Source: Pseudarcicella hirudinis (lineage in GTDB: Bacteria; Bacteroidota; Bacteroidia; Cytophagales; Spirosomataceae). From it: 64,000 nt of DNA. Shown here piece by piece: positions 55,716-64,000 of the stretch. The first letter of the stretch is position 1, and each line of letters opens with the position of its first letter. The notes under the pieces are model-generated. The model had not been told where the DNA came from. It searched no databases and worked only from the letters and a program-made list of their open reading frames with translations. The stretch covers positions 90,877 to 154,876 of the forward strand of contig NZ_FOXH01000017.1 of the NCBI RefSeq assembly GCF_900115665.1, given 5' to 3'. A program made the translations under genes and the position numbers.

Positions 55716-56621
55716 CTAAATGGAGCTTAGAAATTTATTGACCGAAGAGAAATACACCTCAGGATTGTCCAGCCAGCCATAATGAACACATTTATCCATC
55801 AGAACAACTTTAGAGTTTTTAAGAACTTTATGTGCCTTTTCTGCCAGCTTTTCTGAAACAATATCTTGTTTTCCCTGAATAATCAGGACAGGTTTATTAA
55901 AAGAAAGCAATCCTTTTTCGCAATTAAACTTAATATTTTGCAGATTTTGCCATACAAGTCCCGTAATTCGTGAATTACTCTGCGTAAGCCTTTCAGCGAT
56001 AACCGGTATGTTCTTTTTATCGTAGACATAGGCAGGGGCCAATGCCAGTCCTCTTCTCAGCCTGGCATGATAACTGGTATCTCCTTCCTCAATTTTTGCC
56101 GACCAATATGCCAGAGAATCTTGTTCCTGCCTGCTGAGTTTTTCCGCAATAAAACCACCGCCACCGGCAAGCAAATCCAGGTCAATCCCGCCTGAAGAAG
56201 ACAGAATCAGAGCACTGATATGTTCGGGAAATTTTGTAGCATAATATGAGGCCAGCATTCCCCCGAAAGAATGGCCTAAGATTGTCCATTTATCAATCCT
56301 GAGAGATTTCCTTAATCTTTCCAGATCATCAACCATCAGATCCACCGTCATATTCGAACTGTTTAGCTCCTTCATTACGGATCTTCCCGTACCTCTTTGG
56401 TCATAAATAATTGTTCGGTTGTTTGCAGACAATTTTCTGGCAATTTCTACAAATCCGTCACTATTCATTCCGGGTCCTCCATTGATAATCAGTAAAGGAT
56501 CCCCTTTACCATATGTTCTGTAAAATGTCTTAAAATCTCCATTGTCAACATATCCTTCCTGTTGTGCAAAAGCACATAGCTGTACGATTAGCAGGAAAGC
56601 AGCAGTCATTAATTTTTTCAT
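55716..56621 (-). CDS. Exported alpha/beta hydrolase, proline iminopeptidase-like
   Basis: A 301-residue hydrolase with a signal peptide (about 1-19, ending AFAQ). The oxyanion motif is LLIINGGPGMNSDGF, the arginine-containing DQRGTGRS strand follows, and the nucleophile elbow is ILGHSFGGMLASYY. The acid is probably in LIIQGKQDIVSEKLAEKAHK and the histidine in MDKCVHYGWLDNPE. This pattern is that of the prolyl aminopeptidase (S33) group, but many exported members act on other amides or esters. It lies 56 bp from the YciI-like gene on the same strand and may be co-transcribed with it. Confidence 0.88.
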   Translation of the reverse strand: MKKLMTAAFLLIVQLCAFAQQEGYVDNGDFKTFYRTYGKGDPLLIINGGPGMNSDGFVEIARKLSANNRTIIYDQRGTGRSVMKELNSSNMTVDLMVDDLERLRKSLRIDKWTILGHSFGGMLASYYATKFPEHISALILSSSGGIDLDLLAGGGGFIAEKLSRQEQDSLAYWSAKIEEGDTSYHARLRRGLALAPAYVYDKKNIPVIAERLTQSNSRITGLVWQNLQNIKFNCEKGLLSFNKPVLIIQGKQDIVSEKLAEKAHKVLKNSKVVLMDKCVHYGWLDNPEVYFSSVNKFLSSI

Positions 56622-56707
56622 AACTTAACGGGGCTTTTATTTCTGTTTGCAATAGGTAAAATTATAGGAAATATTATCAAATCCGACTATTATCAGGCAG
56701 TCTGCCA

Positions 56708-59700
56708 TTATCCAAACAAGCCCATCAAATCCGTTTTCGAAAGTGATTTGAAAATTGAGGTATCTGTTTTAATTAAATCATTAGCCAATACCTTCTTTGA
56801 TTCCTGCAAAGTCATCATTTTGGATTCTACGGTATTCGGGCAAATTAACCTTACTGCCACTACTTTCTTATTTTGCCCGATCCGGTAACTTCTGTCGATT
56901 GCCTGATTTTCCACTGCCGGATTCCACCAGGGATCAACCAGGTAAACATAGTCAGCTTCCGTCAGGTTCAGACCTGTCCCTCCTGCTTTCAGACTAATCA
57001 GGAATACCCTGATTTCATCTTTTGTCTGAAAGTTATCTACCTTTTTTGCCCTGTCTTTGGTTTGTCCGGTCAGGTATTCAAAAGGAATATTTCTTTCCTG
57101 TAATTTCTCTCTGATCAAATCGAGCATGGTCACAAACTGAGAGAATACCAGGATTTTATGACGAGGCGATTTATTTTCAATCTCTTCCAGCAATGTATCA
57201 ATTTTAGAGGAAGAGTCACTCAACCGTATTCCTTCCTGCAACAATGCCGGAGAATCACAGATTTGTCTAAGTTTTGTTAATCCCTGCAAAACATACATGC
57301 TGTTTTTAGAAACATCCTCTTCCGATTGCAGGGAGATAAATTCCCGGAACTCTCTTTCATAGGAATCATATATTTTCCTTTGCTTCTCTCCCATCTCACA
57401 ATAGATTATCATCTCAGTTTTGTCGGGAAGCTCCGTAGCAACCTGTTCTTTGGTCCTTCTTAAAATAAAAGGATTTACTTTTTTCTGCAATTCTGCCGCT
57501 CTTCTGCTATCCTTAAATTTATCAATAGGCATCGAATAAAGATCCTTAAAGTATTGTTTACTGCCCAAAAGCCCCGGACAGGCAAATGAAAGCTGCCCGT
57601 AGAGATCGAAAGTATTATTCTCAACCGGTGTGCCCGTCATCACGATTTTATTACGGGACTGCAATAACCTGACTGTCTTATAGCGCTGTGATTCAGGGTT
57701 TTTAATCGCCTGCGATTCATCCAGAATCACATAATTGAACTGATATTCTTTCAGGAAACGAATGTCTGACTGTAAAGTACCATAGGAAGTAAGAACAATT
57801 TCATACTCGTCAAAATCCTTGCAATTTCTCATCCTGTTCGACCCATATATGGTAAGTAGTCTGATTGATGGGGCAAATTTTGCCACTTCATCTTGCCAGT
57901 TGAAAATTAAGGAAGTTGGTACAACTATCAGATTGGTATTACGTTCAACTTTTGCTCTTTGCGAAAGGATAAAAGCTATAATCTGAACCGTTTTACCCAA
58001 ACCCATATCGTCAGCTAAACAGGCCCCGAATTCGAAATTGTCCAGAAAATTCAGCCAGTTTAAACCCTGATGCTGGTACTCACGTAAAGTCGTTTTCAGG
58101 TCTTCAGGAACTGTAACATGGCTGATAGCCGAAAAATCTGAAATTTTTGACTGCAAAACAGCCAGTTCATTCCTGGTTTCAGTGGCCAGCACTTCCTCTT
58201 CATACATTTCTGAAATAGATGAAAAGTTAATTTTCGGGGTTCGGATTTTTTCTTCCACCACTTCCCCTGACTGAAAATAGCGGGCAAATTTTTCTATCCA
58301 CTCTTCGGGCAAAATACCTAAAGTTCCATCATCCAGCTGAACAAATTTACTCTTGTTGCGAATCGATTTATGCAGGTGTTTCAAAGAAGCATTTTGTTGA
58401 CCGAACTTCACATTCACCGCTGTATCAAACCAATTGATCCCACTGGTAACTTCAATTGAGATCCTGGCTTTATTCTGATTGAATCTGTTGTTTTTCAATT
58501 CATTAAATCCAAGAACGGTTATTTCCTGGCTCTGCCATTCTTCAAAAGCTTCAAGAAACCAGTTTTCATCCAGAAACCTTTCCCTGGGCAGATAAAAGCA
58601 GTCATTGTTAAGCTGTTCTGCAAAATCAGGGTGCTGTCTCATCAACGTGGTTGTAAACTTCACTTCCGCTTCATTATCCCTTTCTACAGTAAAAACATTG
58701 CCATTAGCATCATTTGCATAAATCTGTTTTTTAGAAAAAACAGGAACCTCCACATTTCCATATCTCATCACCGGAGTGATCTCAACATAATGCTCCAGAT
58801 TCTTCAAATAGATTATTCTTTCGGTAGAATTATCAAAACCTGTTTCCTCCAGCTGTTCGGGCGTGGCAGGTTTCAGGTATGCATATGTAATCCGGATTTT
58901 ATCTTCTAACCTTGAAAGGATTGTTTCTCTGAATTCTTCAAATCTGGATTCATGAATCAGAATTTTATGATTGTTTTTCTTGAAAAACTCAATGATCCGC
59001 AGTACATCAGGATTATCAATCAGGTACAATATCTGGTTGATGAAGATAAAATAATGATACCTGATCTGAAGGTGTTTCAGTTCATACGATTTATCATTAA
59101 CAATCAGTTCTCCGCTTACTTCATAAAAGTTATTTTTCAGATTCACCAGCAGACGGATATCTATCAGCAGAAATTTTAACTGAACCGGTACGATTGAAGT
59201 GGAAGTAATATTTACCGAAATGTTTGTATCGTGGAAATAAACATCTAAATCCAGTGGGTTTCTTACCAATGCTTTTAATCCCTCAATGTCTGATTCCGAT
59301 TTATCCGTATTATAATTGTTCTGAAATTTCGAAACAGATGTATAAAACTTAATTTCTTCACTTTGGTCTGTTTTCCAGATAAAATCAAAAGGACTTACTT
59401 CCTTCAAAGGGTTCTTCAATTTACCATCACGGGTTTCCGGTGCCTGGTACAATTCAATGTTAAGGTGATCGTAATACCTGTGCTTTGCAAAGACTAATAC
59501 CGTTTTAATATTTTCTTTCCGGGGAAAACGGGTTACTGACTGAGGAAGCAGATTTTCTTCCAGGTAGTTATTCATTTGAGGATTGACCGGTAAAAGCTCT
59601 TTAAGTCTCGGCTTAATTTCTACGGACTTATTGGCATATTCGAGTTGAAAGAAACTGTCTAAATTCTTTTCATTTTCCAGTCCATAATCAATCGCAGCTT

Positions 59701-60091
59701 TTCTGATTTTTTCGTACCGCAGCCTCTCATCAAAGAAAACCCTGATTTCATTTCGCTGGATTACATTAAACAAAACCTGAGTCTGGTGTTCGCAAAGTTT
59801 ATTTTTAAGGGCTTTACAAGGGCAAGTGAGAATCAATTTGTCATCAGTCTGTCTGATCTCTACCTCCTTAGGCGCAGTCATTCCTGACAGATTTGAAAAT
59901 ATGGCAAAATCAAGGTCAATTACTTGTGGTAAAAGATCGAAATAACCTCTTTGATCGGTAGAGATCTGTTCTGAACTATGTTGAAAAATGACAAAATTAT
60001 TAATTGCTGAAATGTTCGTGTTGGCAAAAACATAATCTGCAGGATGAGATAAGCTGGTATTAACCGTGTCAGTTTGTTTTTGCGGCTTCAA
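56708..60091 (-). CDS. SNF2/Rad54-family helicase with SWIM zinc finger
   Basis: A 1127-residue DNA-dependent ATPase. The N-terminal part carries a SWIM-type zinc site: Cys90, Cys92, Cys100 and His102 (TCPCKALKNKLCEH). A large beta-rich region of about 550 residues follows that belongs to the bacterial SNF2-associated domain. The helicase core (about 650-1110) shows GACLADDMGLGKTVQIIAFI (Walker A), NYVILDESQAIKNPES (Walker B-like), KIVMTGTPVENNTFDLYGQL, and the C-terminal lobe VFLISLKAGGTGLNLTEADY with AIDRSYRIGQNKKVVAVRLI. The biological role of such bacterial SWIM-SNF2 proteins is not established; chromatin-like DNA remodelling or RNA polymerase recycling are only analogies. It is transcribed away from groEL on the same strand, as a separate unit after the groEL terminator. 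Confidence 0.92.
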   Translation of the reverse strand: MKPQKQTDTVNTSLSHPADYVFANTNISAINNFVIFQHSSEQISTDQRGYFDLLPQVIDLDFAIFSNLSGMTAPKEVEIRQTDDKLILTCPCKALKNKLCEHQTQVLFNVIQRNEIRVFFDERLRYEKIRKAAIDYGLENEKNLDSFFQLEYANKSVEIKPRLKELLPVNPQMNNYLEENLLPQSVTRFPRKENIKTVLVFAKHRYYDHLNIELYQAPETRDGKLKNPLKEVSPFDFIWKTDQSEEIKFYTSVSKFQNNYNTDKSESDIEGLKALVRNPLDLDVYFHDTNISVNITSTSIVPVQLKFLLIDIRLLVNLKNNFYEVSGELIVNDKSYELKHLQIRYHYFIFINQILYLIDNPDVLRIIEFFKKNNHKILIHESRFEEFRETILSRLEDKIRITYAYLKPATPEQLEETGFDNSTERIIYLKNLEHYVEITPVMRYGNVEVPVFSKKQIYANDANGNVFTVERDNEAEVKFTTTLMRQHPDFAEQLNNDCFYLPRERFLDENWFLEAFEEWQSQEITVLGFNELKNNRFNQNKARISIEVTSGINWFDTAVNVKFGQQNASLKHLHKSIRNKSKFVQLDDGTLGILPEEWIEKFARYFQSGEVVEEKIRTPKINFSSISEMYEEEVLATETRNELAVLQSKISDFSAISHVTVPEDLKTTLREYQHQGLNWLNFLDNFEFGACLADDMGLGKTVQIIAFILSQRAKVERNTNLIVVPTSLIFNWQDEVAKFAPSIRLLTIYGSNRMRNCKDFDEYEIVLTSYGTLQSDIRFLKEYQFNYVILDESQAIKNPESQRYKTVRLLQSRNKIVMTGTPVENNTFDLYGQLSFACPGLLGSKQYFKDLYSMPIDKFKDSRRAAELQKKVNPFILRRTKEQVATELPDKTEMIIYCEMGEKQRKIYDSYEREFREFISLQSEEDVSKNSMYVLQGLTKLRQICDSPALLQEGIRLSDSSSKIDTLLEEIENKSPRHKILVFSQFVTMLDLIREKLQERNIPFEYLTGQTKDRAKKVDNFQTKDEIRVFLISLKAGGTGLNLTEADYVYLVDPWWNPAVENQAIDRSYRIGQNKKVVAVRLICPNTVESKMMTLQESKKVLANDLIKTDTSIFKSLSKTDLMGLFG

Positions 60092-60208
60092 GGTCTTGTC
60101 ATTTTAATGTTTCCTGCAAATTTCTGCTTTATTTTCAAATCATGTGCAGATTTAATAAAAGTAACGCAGGGAATTATCAATTCTTTTGTGTGGTAGCGTA
60201 TAAAAATA

Positions 60209-60248
60209 AAAACTCCCTCCTGACGAATGTCCTGAGGGAGTTTTCAAT
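60209..60248 (-). terminator. Terminator of the groES-groEL operon
   Basis: AAAACTCCCTC (60209-60219) and GAGGGAGTTTT (60234-60244) form an 11-bp stem; on the minus strand TTTTATTTTTATA follows. It lies 27 nt after the groEL stop. Confidence 0.85.
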
Positions 60249-60270
60249 TTTATAGCTGAATAGCCGGATA

Positions 60271-61902
60271 TTACATCATTCCGCCCATTCCACCGCCATG
60301 TCCATGACCCATTGCCGGAGCTTCAGCAGCAGGTTTGTCGGCAATTACACATTCAGTAGTCAATAGTAAACCTGCGATAGAAGCAGCGTTTTCCAAAGCC
60401 AGACGTGTAACTTTAGTAGGGTCAATAATACCCGCAGCTAACATGTTTTCGTATTTATCTTCACGGGCATTGTAACCGAAGTCACCTTCTCCTGCTTTAA
60501 CAGCGTTGATTACTACTGAACCTTCACCACCAGCGTTAGCTACGATTGTTCTCAAAGGAGATTCGATAGCCTGACGGATAATGTTGATACCTGTAGTCTG
60601 ATCATCATTGTCTCCAACTAAACCATCCAAAGCACCAATTGCACGGATCAAAGCAACTCCACCACCTGCTACGATACCTTCTTCAACAGCAGCACGTGTA
60701 GCGTGAAGAGCATCATCAACACGGTCTTTCTTCTCTTTCATTTCTACTTCAGTAGCAGCACCGATATAAAGAATAGCAACACCACCTGACAATTTAGCCA
60801 AACGTTCCTGCAATTTCTCACGGTCATAATCAGAAGTAGTATTCTCGATCTGTGCTTTGATCTGATTTACACGGCCAGTGATATCTTCTTTCGAACCAAC
60901 ACCATTTACAATTGTAGTATTGTCTTTGTCGATAAGAATTTTCTCAGCCTGTCCTAAATATTCGATAGAAGCGTTTTCTAATTTGAATCCGCGTTCTTCT
61001 GAAATTACAGTACCTCCGGTAAGGATAGCGATGTCTTCCAACATAGCTTTACGACGGTCACCGAAGCCAGGAGCTTTTACAGCAGCAACTTTCAATGCAC
61101 CACGGATTTTGTTTACAACCAAAGTAGCCAATGCTTCTCCGTCAACATCTTCAGCGATGATCAACAAAGGACGGCCAGTTTGTGCAACACCTTCCAATAC
61201 CGGTAATAATTCTTTCATTGAAGAAACTTTCTTCTCAGAAATAAGGATGAACGGACGATCTAAATCCGCTTCCATTTTCTCAGTATTAGTTACGAAATAC
61301 GGAGATAAATAACCACGGTCAAACTGCATACCTTCTACAGTTTTCACTTCTGTTTCAGTACCACGTGCTTCTTCAACAGTGATTACACCTTCACGGCCTA
61401 CTTTCTCCATTGCATCAGCAATCATAGAACCGATTGTAGAATCAGAGTTTGCAGAGATTGTAGCAACCTGAGCAATCTGCTGTGAAGTTTCGATTGCTTT
61501 AGACTGAGTTTTCAATGAAGAAACAACAGCAGTAACAGCCTTATCGATACCACGTTTCAAATCCATTGGATTTGCTCCGGCAGCAACGTTTTTAGAACCG
61601 ATTGTATAGATAGCCTGAGCCAGAACAGTTGCAGTAGTAGTACCGTCACCAGCCTGATCAGCCGTTTTAGAAGCTACTTCTTTCACTAATTGAGCACCCA
61701 TGTTCTCAACAGCATCTTCCAATTCAATTTCTTTCGCTACTGATACACCATCTTTAGTGATTGAAGGTGATCCGAATTTTTTATCGATAATTACGTTACG
61801 ACCTTTTGGACCTAGAGTTACTTTAACAGCATTTGCCAAAGTATCTACACCCTTCTTCATTTTCTCACGGGCTTCCGAGTCAAAAAACAATTCTTTTGCC
61901 AT
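60271..61902 (-). CDS. groEL: 60-kDa chaperonin GroEL
   Basis: The 543-residue ATP-driven folding chamber subunit. The ATP-binding loop is [19 protein letters not shown], followed by [15 protein letters not shown], and [15 protein letters not shown]. Apical domain motifs [37 protein letters not shown] and hinge [17 protein letters not shown] are intact. The C-terminal tail [12 protein letters not shown] contains two histidines before the usual GGM repeat. It follows groES with a 134-bp gap, wider than usual, but no clean internal promoter was recognised. Regulation is discussed under the groES region. Confidence 0.98.
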   Translation of the reverse strand: MAKELFFDSEAREKMKKGVDTLANAVKVTLGPKGRNVIIDKKFGSPSITKDGVSVAKEIELEDAVENMGAQLVKEVASKTADQAGDGTTTATVLAQAIYTIGSKNVAAGANPMDLKRGIDKAVTAVVSSLKTQSKAIETSQQIAQVATISANSDSTIGSMIADAMEKVGREGVITVEEARGTETEVKTVEGMQFDRGYLSPYFVTNTEKMEADLDRPFILISEKKVSSMKELLPVLEGVAQTGRPLLIIAEDVDGEALATLVVNKIRGALKVAAVKAPGFGDRRKAMLEDIAILTGGTVISEERGFKLENASIEYLGQAEKILIDKDNTTIVNGVGSKEDITGRVNQIKAQIENTTSDYDREKLQERLAKLSGGVAILYIGAATEVEMKEKKDRVDDALHATRAAVEEGIVAGGGVALIRAIGALDGLVGDNDDQTTGINIIRQAIESPLRTIVANAGGEGSVVINAVKAGEGDFGYNAREDKYENMLAAGIIDPTKVTRLALENAASIAGLLLTTECVIADKPAAEAPAMGHGHGGGMGGMM

Positions 61903-62036
61903 CTTTTATAAATGATTTTGAAATTTAATGTTTGATTTTTAGATAATGATAACCTTTGACGAACAGAACATTTTAGTTTTGTATTAATCAGTAATTATCT
62001 TTTTCTGAGATTGTACGGTTAGACACCGCGGGATAA

Positions 62037-62315
62037 TTAAACAATCGCGAAAATATCGCTTTCACGCATAATTAAATAATCTTTTCCCTCAACCGTGATT
62101 TCAGTACCTGAGTACTTGCCATACAAAACAGTATCGCCAACTTTAACGGTAATCGGCTCATCTTTTTTTCCGGCTCCAACAGCTACAACTGTTCCTTTTT
62201 GTGGCTTTTCTTTTGCGGTGTCAGGAATGATAATTCCGAATGCGGTTTTTTCTTCAGCGGCAGCAGGTTCAACCAGAACTCTGTCAGCCAACGGTTTGAT
62301 ACTTACTGTTGACAT
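62037..62315 (-). CDS. groES: 10-kDa co-chaperonin GroES
   Basis: The 92-residue lid of the GroEL chamber. The N-terminal strand is [20 protein letters not shown], then the mobile loop [19 protein letters not shown] with GII before the loop end; [19 protein letters not shown] follows, then [20 protein letters not shown] and the ending [11 protein letters not shown]. The size and sequence match the family. It is first in the groES-groEL operon; its upstream region carries an inverted repeat and a TTGGCAC element, and a divergent unknown gene begins 418 bp away. Confidence 0.97.
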   Translation of the reverse strand: MSTVSIKPLADRVLVEPAAAEEKTAFGIIIPDTAKEKPQKGTVVAVGAGKKDEPITVKVGDTVLYGKYSGTEITVEGKDYLIMRESDIFAIV

Positions 62316-62473
62316 AATTTTTTGTGAATGATTGTTATTTTTTTATTTAAATTTTTAGGTCAGTCTTTCAATCAACAATTTCACACGACTATCCTGAATG
62401 TCTGAAATTCTCAAATCACGACATTCTGCTAATCCTTCATCGTTAATTGACAAATCCTAACTCCTCATATTCT

Positions 62474-62563
62474 GTGCCAACGCTCCAAAAACGGTAAAAT
62501 TGTCAGTTTTCTCTGACAATTTGAACTATTTCATGAGCGTTTATAAATAAACATGTCAGTTTT
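62474..62563. promoter_or_regulatory. Divergent heat-shock-like control region of groES
   Basis: A perfect inverted repeat ATTGTCAG-N6-CTGACAAT (62499-62520) lies 18 nt upstream of TTGGCAC (minus, 62480-62474), which is followed by AGAATATGA. A second TGTCAGTTTT (62554-62563) repeats the one at 62501-62510. TGGCAC with GG-N10-GA resembles a sigma-54 -24 half-site but lacks the -12 GC. The exact factor is unknown; the arrangement suggests stress control of groES. Confidence 0.45.
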
Positions 62564-62582
62564 GAAATTTGTCTTTTCCAAA

Positions 62583-62613
62583 TTTGGCATATTCCTTAAA
62601 TATTCTAACTTTA
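62583..62613 (+). promoter_or_regulatory. Putative promoter of the gene divergent to groES
   Basis: TTTG (62583-62586) and TAACTTTA (62606-62613) are 19 nt apart; the last base differs from the TAnnTTTG consensus. The TTTGGCA around the first box also repeats the TTGGCA element of the groES side. Confidence 0.4.
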
Positions 62614-62733
62614 AGAATAGATGCCGGACTGAAATAAAAAAGTGGTTCTCCTTTTGTTAAAAACAGATAAAATACGTCGTTTAAACCACTCCGGAATACT
62701 TACATATTTCTTAACTCATAACTAATCACGCCT

Positions 62734-63447
62734 ATGAAAACGCTCGAAAAAGATTGGCTTACCCAAGGGATGATTGACTTTGAATACAAAAAATATATTT
62801 TACTGGCCTATTTACAAGGGGTCAAAGGTAATTTTAATCATAAGAAGTTATACCCTGACTTATCAGATGTCAACCAACATTATCAAAACTCCAGGTTTTT
62901 CAGGGATTCTATTAATGCTTTGTATGCCAATTTCCCTAAAAGGATTTCCGGTCTCAATACTGACAATATGAGCATAGAATACTCGATGCCTGAGCTTCCC
63001 AATAATGAATATCTGTCAGAAATTGAAGCTATTACAGAATATGCTCTTCCCCGTTTTGAATATATTCTGAAAGAAGGCAAAGAAATTTCTGATGAAGTAG
63101 AAAGCAATATTACCATTGCGCCGATAGGTATTCTGCCTATTTACCGGAATGAGGGCTATCTTTTCCTCAATGAATCAGGTATTAACGAAATAAAGATTTA
63201 TCAGTATAACCTGACTATTTTCGAAAATAATCATGAAAAGCACCGGGCAGTTAAAACCTATTACCTCGAAAGTGTCAGAAGAAGTATTTCAAATACGATA
63301 GAAAACGTAAAACTCGATATTGTCAGAAAATACAAGCACCTGCCAAATCCGGCTGCTTATGTGGTAGAGTCAAAATATGTATTGCCTTTAGAAGAAACGC
63401 TTTTACCGATTATCAAGAAAAAGGTGGTGCCATATCTGGTTGCCTGA
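62734..63447 (+). CDS. Hypothetical protein divergent from groES, 237 residues
   Basis: No family is recognised. The protein is soluble, with no signal peptide, and is rich in charged residues and aromatic positions. Recognisable shape: an N-terminal helical part (KTLEKDWLTQGMIDFEYKKY, LLAYLQGVKGNFNHKKLYPD), a middle with AITEYALPRFEYILKEGKEI, and beta strands (IAPIGILPIYRNEGYLFLNE, INEIKIYQYNLTIFENNHEK). It ends TLLPIIKKKVVPYLVA. The gene is transcribed away from groES with shared TGTCAG/TTGGCA elements between them, so it could be a stress-induced partner of the chaperonin region. It ends before a strong terminator. The codon structure and the long uninterrupted frame support a real gene. 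Confidence 0.7.
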   Translation: MKTLEKDWLTQGMIDFEYKKYILLAYLQGVKGNFNHKKLYPDLSDVNQHYQNSRFFRDSINALYANFPKRISGLNTDNMSIEYSMPELPNNEYLSEIEAITEYALPRFEYILKEGKEISDEVESNITIAPIGILPIYRNEGYLFLNESGINEIKIYQYNLTIFENNHEKHRAVKTYYLESVRRSISNTIENVKLDIVRKYKHLPNPAAYVVESKYVLPLEETLLPIIKKKVVPYLVA

Positions 63448-63520
63448 TAAAGGAAAAAACTGACACTATTAACACTTCGAAGCTGCCTTATGGCAGGATT
63501 CTTCCCAATAACATCTAAGA

Positions 63521-63556
63521 TTACTGCACAAACGATTGTGCAGTAATCCCTTTTAT
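63521..63556 (+). terminator. Terminator of the hypothetical gene
   Basis: Perfect 11-bp arms TTACTGCACAA (63521-63531) and TTGTGCAGTAA (63536-63546), 4-nt loop, then TCCCTTTTATT. Confidence 0.85.
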
Positions 63557-63756
63557 TCTTCAATTACCAGTATCTCTGTGTTTTCTTACCATACATCAAA
63601 AAATTCCTCATTTTATCATGAAAAACTCAATAAAATGAGTTGTAAATTTTGGTATTTTAATTTTTAAACAGAAATTCACTTTTGATAAGTTGGTATTCTG
63701 ACTTTATCCTTCAACACACCAGTTAAACTTATTCAAAACTAAAAGTTTAATTAATA

Positions 63757-64000
63757 ATGTTGAAGTTTTATAGCTTGATTCTACTTCTTGTTATTTCTCC
63801 TTTCGGGGAAAGGGTGCTTTTGGCCCAGAGCAATTTCCCTGTCAGTTGCAGCCCCTATTTGTTGCCTCAGTATAGCCTCAACTGGAGTGCCTTAACCTCT
63901 TCCAATAATTTCCTGAAAGTTACTCTGGTACTCAAAGATGAAAAATATCAGAGTGGGATTGTTCCTGTGTTTTTACGTTTCAGGTTTGAACAGGCTGGTT
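63757..64000 (+). CDS. N-terminus of a large secreted protein (cut by window end)
   Basis: An ATG at 63757 opens a frame that runs off the window after 81 codons. The start MLKFYSLILLLVISPFGERV with a cleavage-like LLAQ is a signal peptide. The following CSPYLLPQYSLNWSALTSSN and VTLVLKDEKYQSG resemble the opening of very large fibronectin-containing surface proteins found in Cytophagales, in which a 'lPPYs.y...y.....' phrase and a 'v.l.l.D' phrase are followed by 'rLr..ieg'. The assignment is by resemblance only; the length and any sorting domain lie outside. Confidence 0.55.
   Translation, partial: MLKFYSLILLLVISPFGERVLLAQSNFPVSCSPYLLPQYSLNWSALTSSNNFLKVTLVLKDEKYQSGIVPVFLRFRFEQAG

Noticed and set aside
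60878..61312. A 144-codon frame on the strand opposite to groEL
   Set aside because: It is a mirror frame of groEL's codon pattern and has no features of its own.
62474..62480. A full sigma-54 promoter upstream of groES
   Set aside because: The -24 half TGGCAC is present, but the -12 GC is replaced by GA, so only a partial match can be claimed.

Overview
The window looks like a chromosomal segment of a low-GC Bacteroidota, most likely a Cytophagales relative (Emticicia/Leadbetterella/Arcicella type; the genus is an inference). The grounds are a SusC/SusD pair driven by an ECF sigma factor and FecR, type IX secretion sorting domains of both kinds (a short Por-type tail and a gliding-motility CHU_C tail), a TamL lipoprotein, BatB/BatC-like genes, and promoters of the Bacteroidota form TTTG-N19-21-TAnnTTTG.

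Region 1 (1-27.6 kb) is accessory. It opens with a secreted tyrosinase whose C-terminal domain is repeated as a separate gene 2 nt downstream. Next come a Crp/Fnr-type regulator, a short reductase-like fragment and a complete tripartite RND efflux operon (adaptor, pump, TolC-like channel). After a 0.95-kb gene-poor gap there is a polysaccharide utilisation locus. Its plus-strand arm holds a giant multidomain PL38-like lyase with twin CBM3 modules, a GH127 beta-L-arabinofuranosidase and a secreted alpha/beta hydrolase. Its minus-strand arm holds an ECF sigma factor, FecR, an STN-bearing SusC and a SusD. Both edges of the locus are littered with dead genes: a serine-hydrolase (class C beta-lactamase-like) pseudogene between the two arms, and a GH97 remnant fused to a truncated tyrosine recombinase at the right edge. 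The recombinase remnant lies next to a tRNA-Arg gene, so the block may have entered as an integrative element at that tRNA and then decayed.

Region 2 (27.6-64 kb) is ordinary core genome: a tRNA cluster (Ser-GCT, Pro-TGG, Arg-TCT), gltB-gltD, a T9SS-exported surface protein, rnz, a STAS protein, purC, a thiolase, BatC/BatB-like genes, alaA, a queuosine-precursor transporter, a SPOUT rRNA/tRNA methyltransferase, tamL, nhaA, several small metabolic enzymes, an AlkZ-like protein, a SWIM-SNF2 helicase and groES-groEL. An unknown gene diverges from groES across a region holding repeated TGTCAG and TTGGCA elements, and may be a stress gene. The window ends inside the start of a secreted protein gene.

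No CRISPR array, rRNA gene, intact insertion sequence or phage module was seen. The observations most worth following are the tyrosinase plus stand-alone C-domain pair, the decayed integrase/GH97 junction at the tRNA, the divergent groES region, and the long hairpins in the purC leader and between gltB and gltD.
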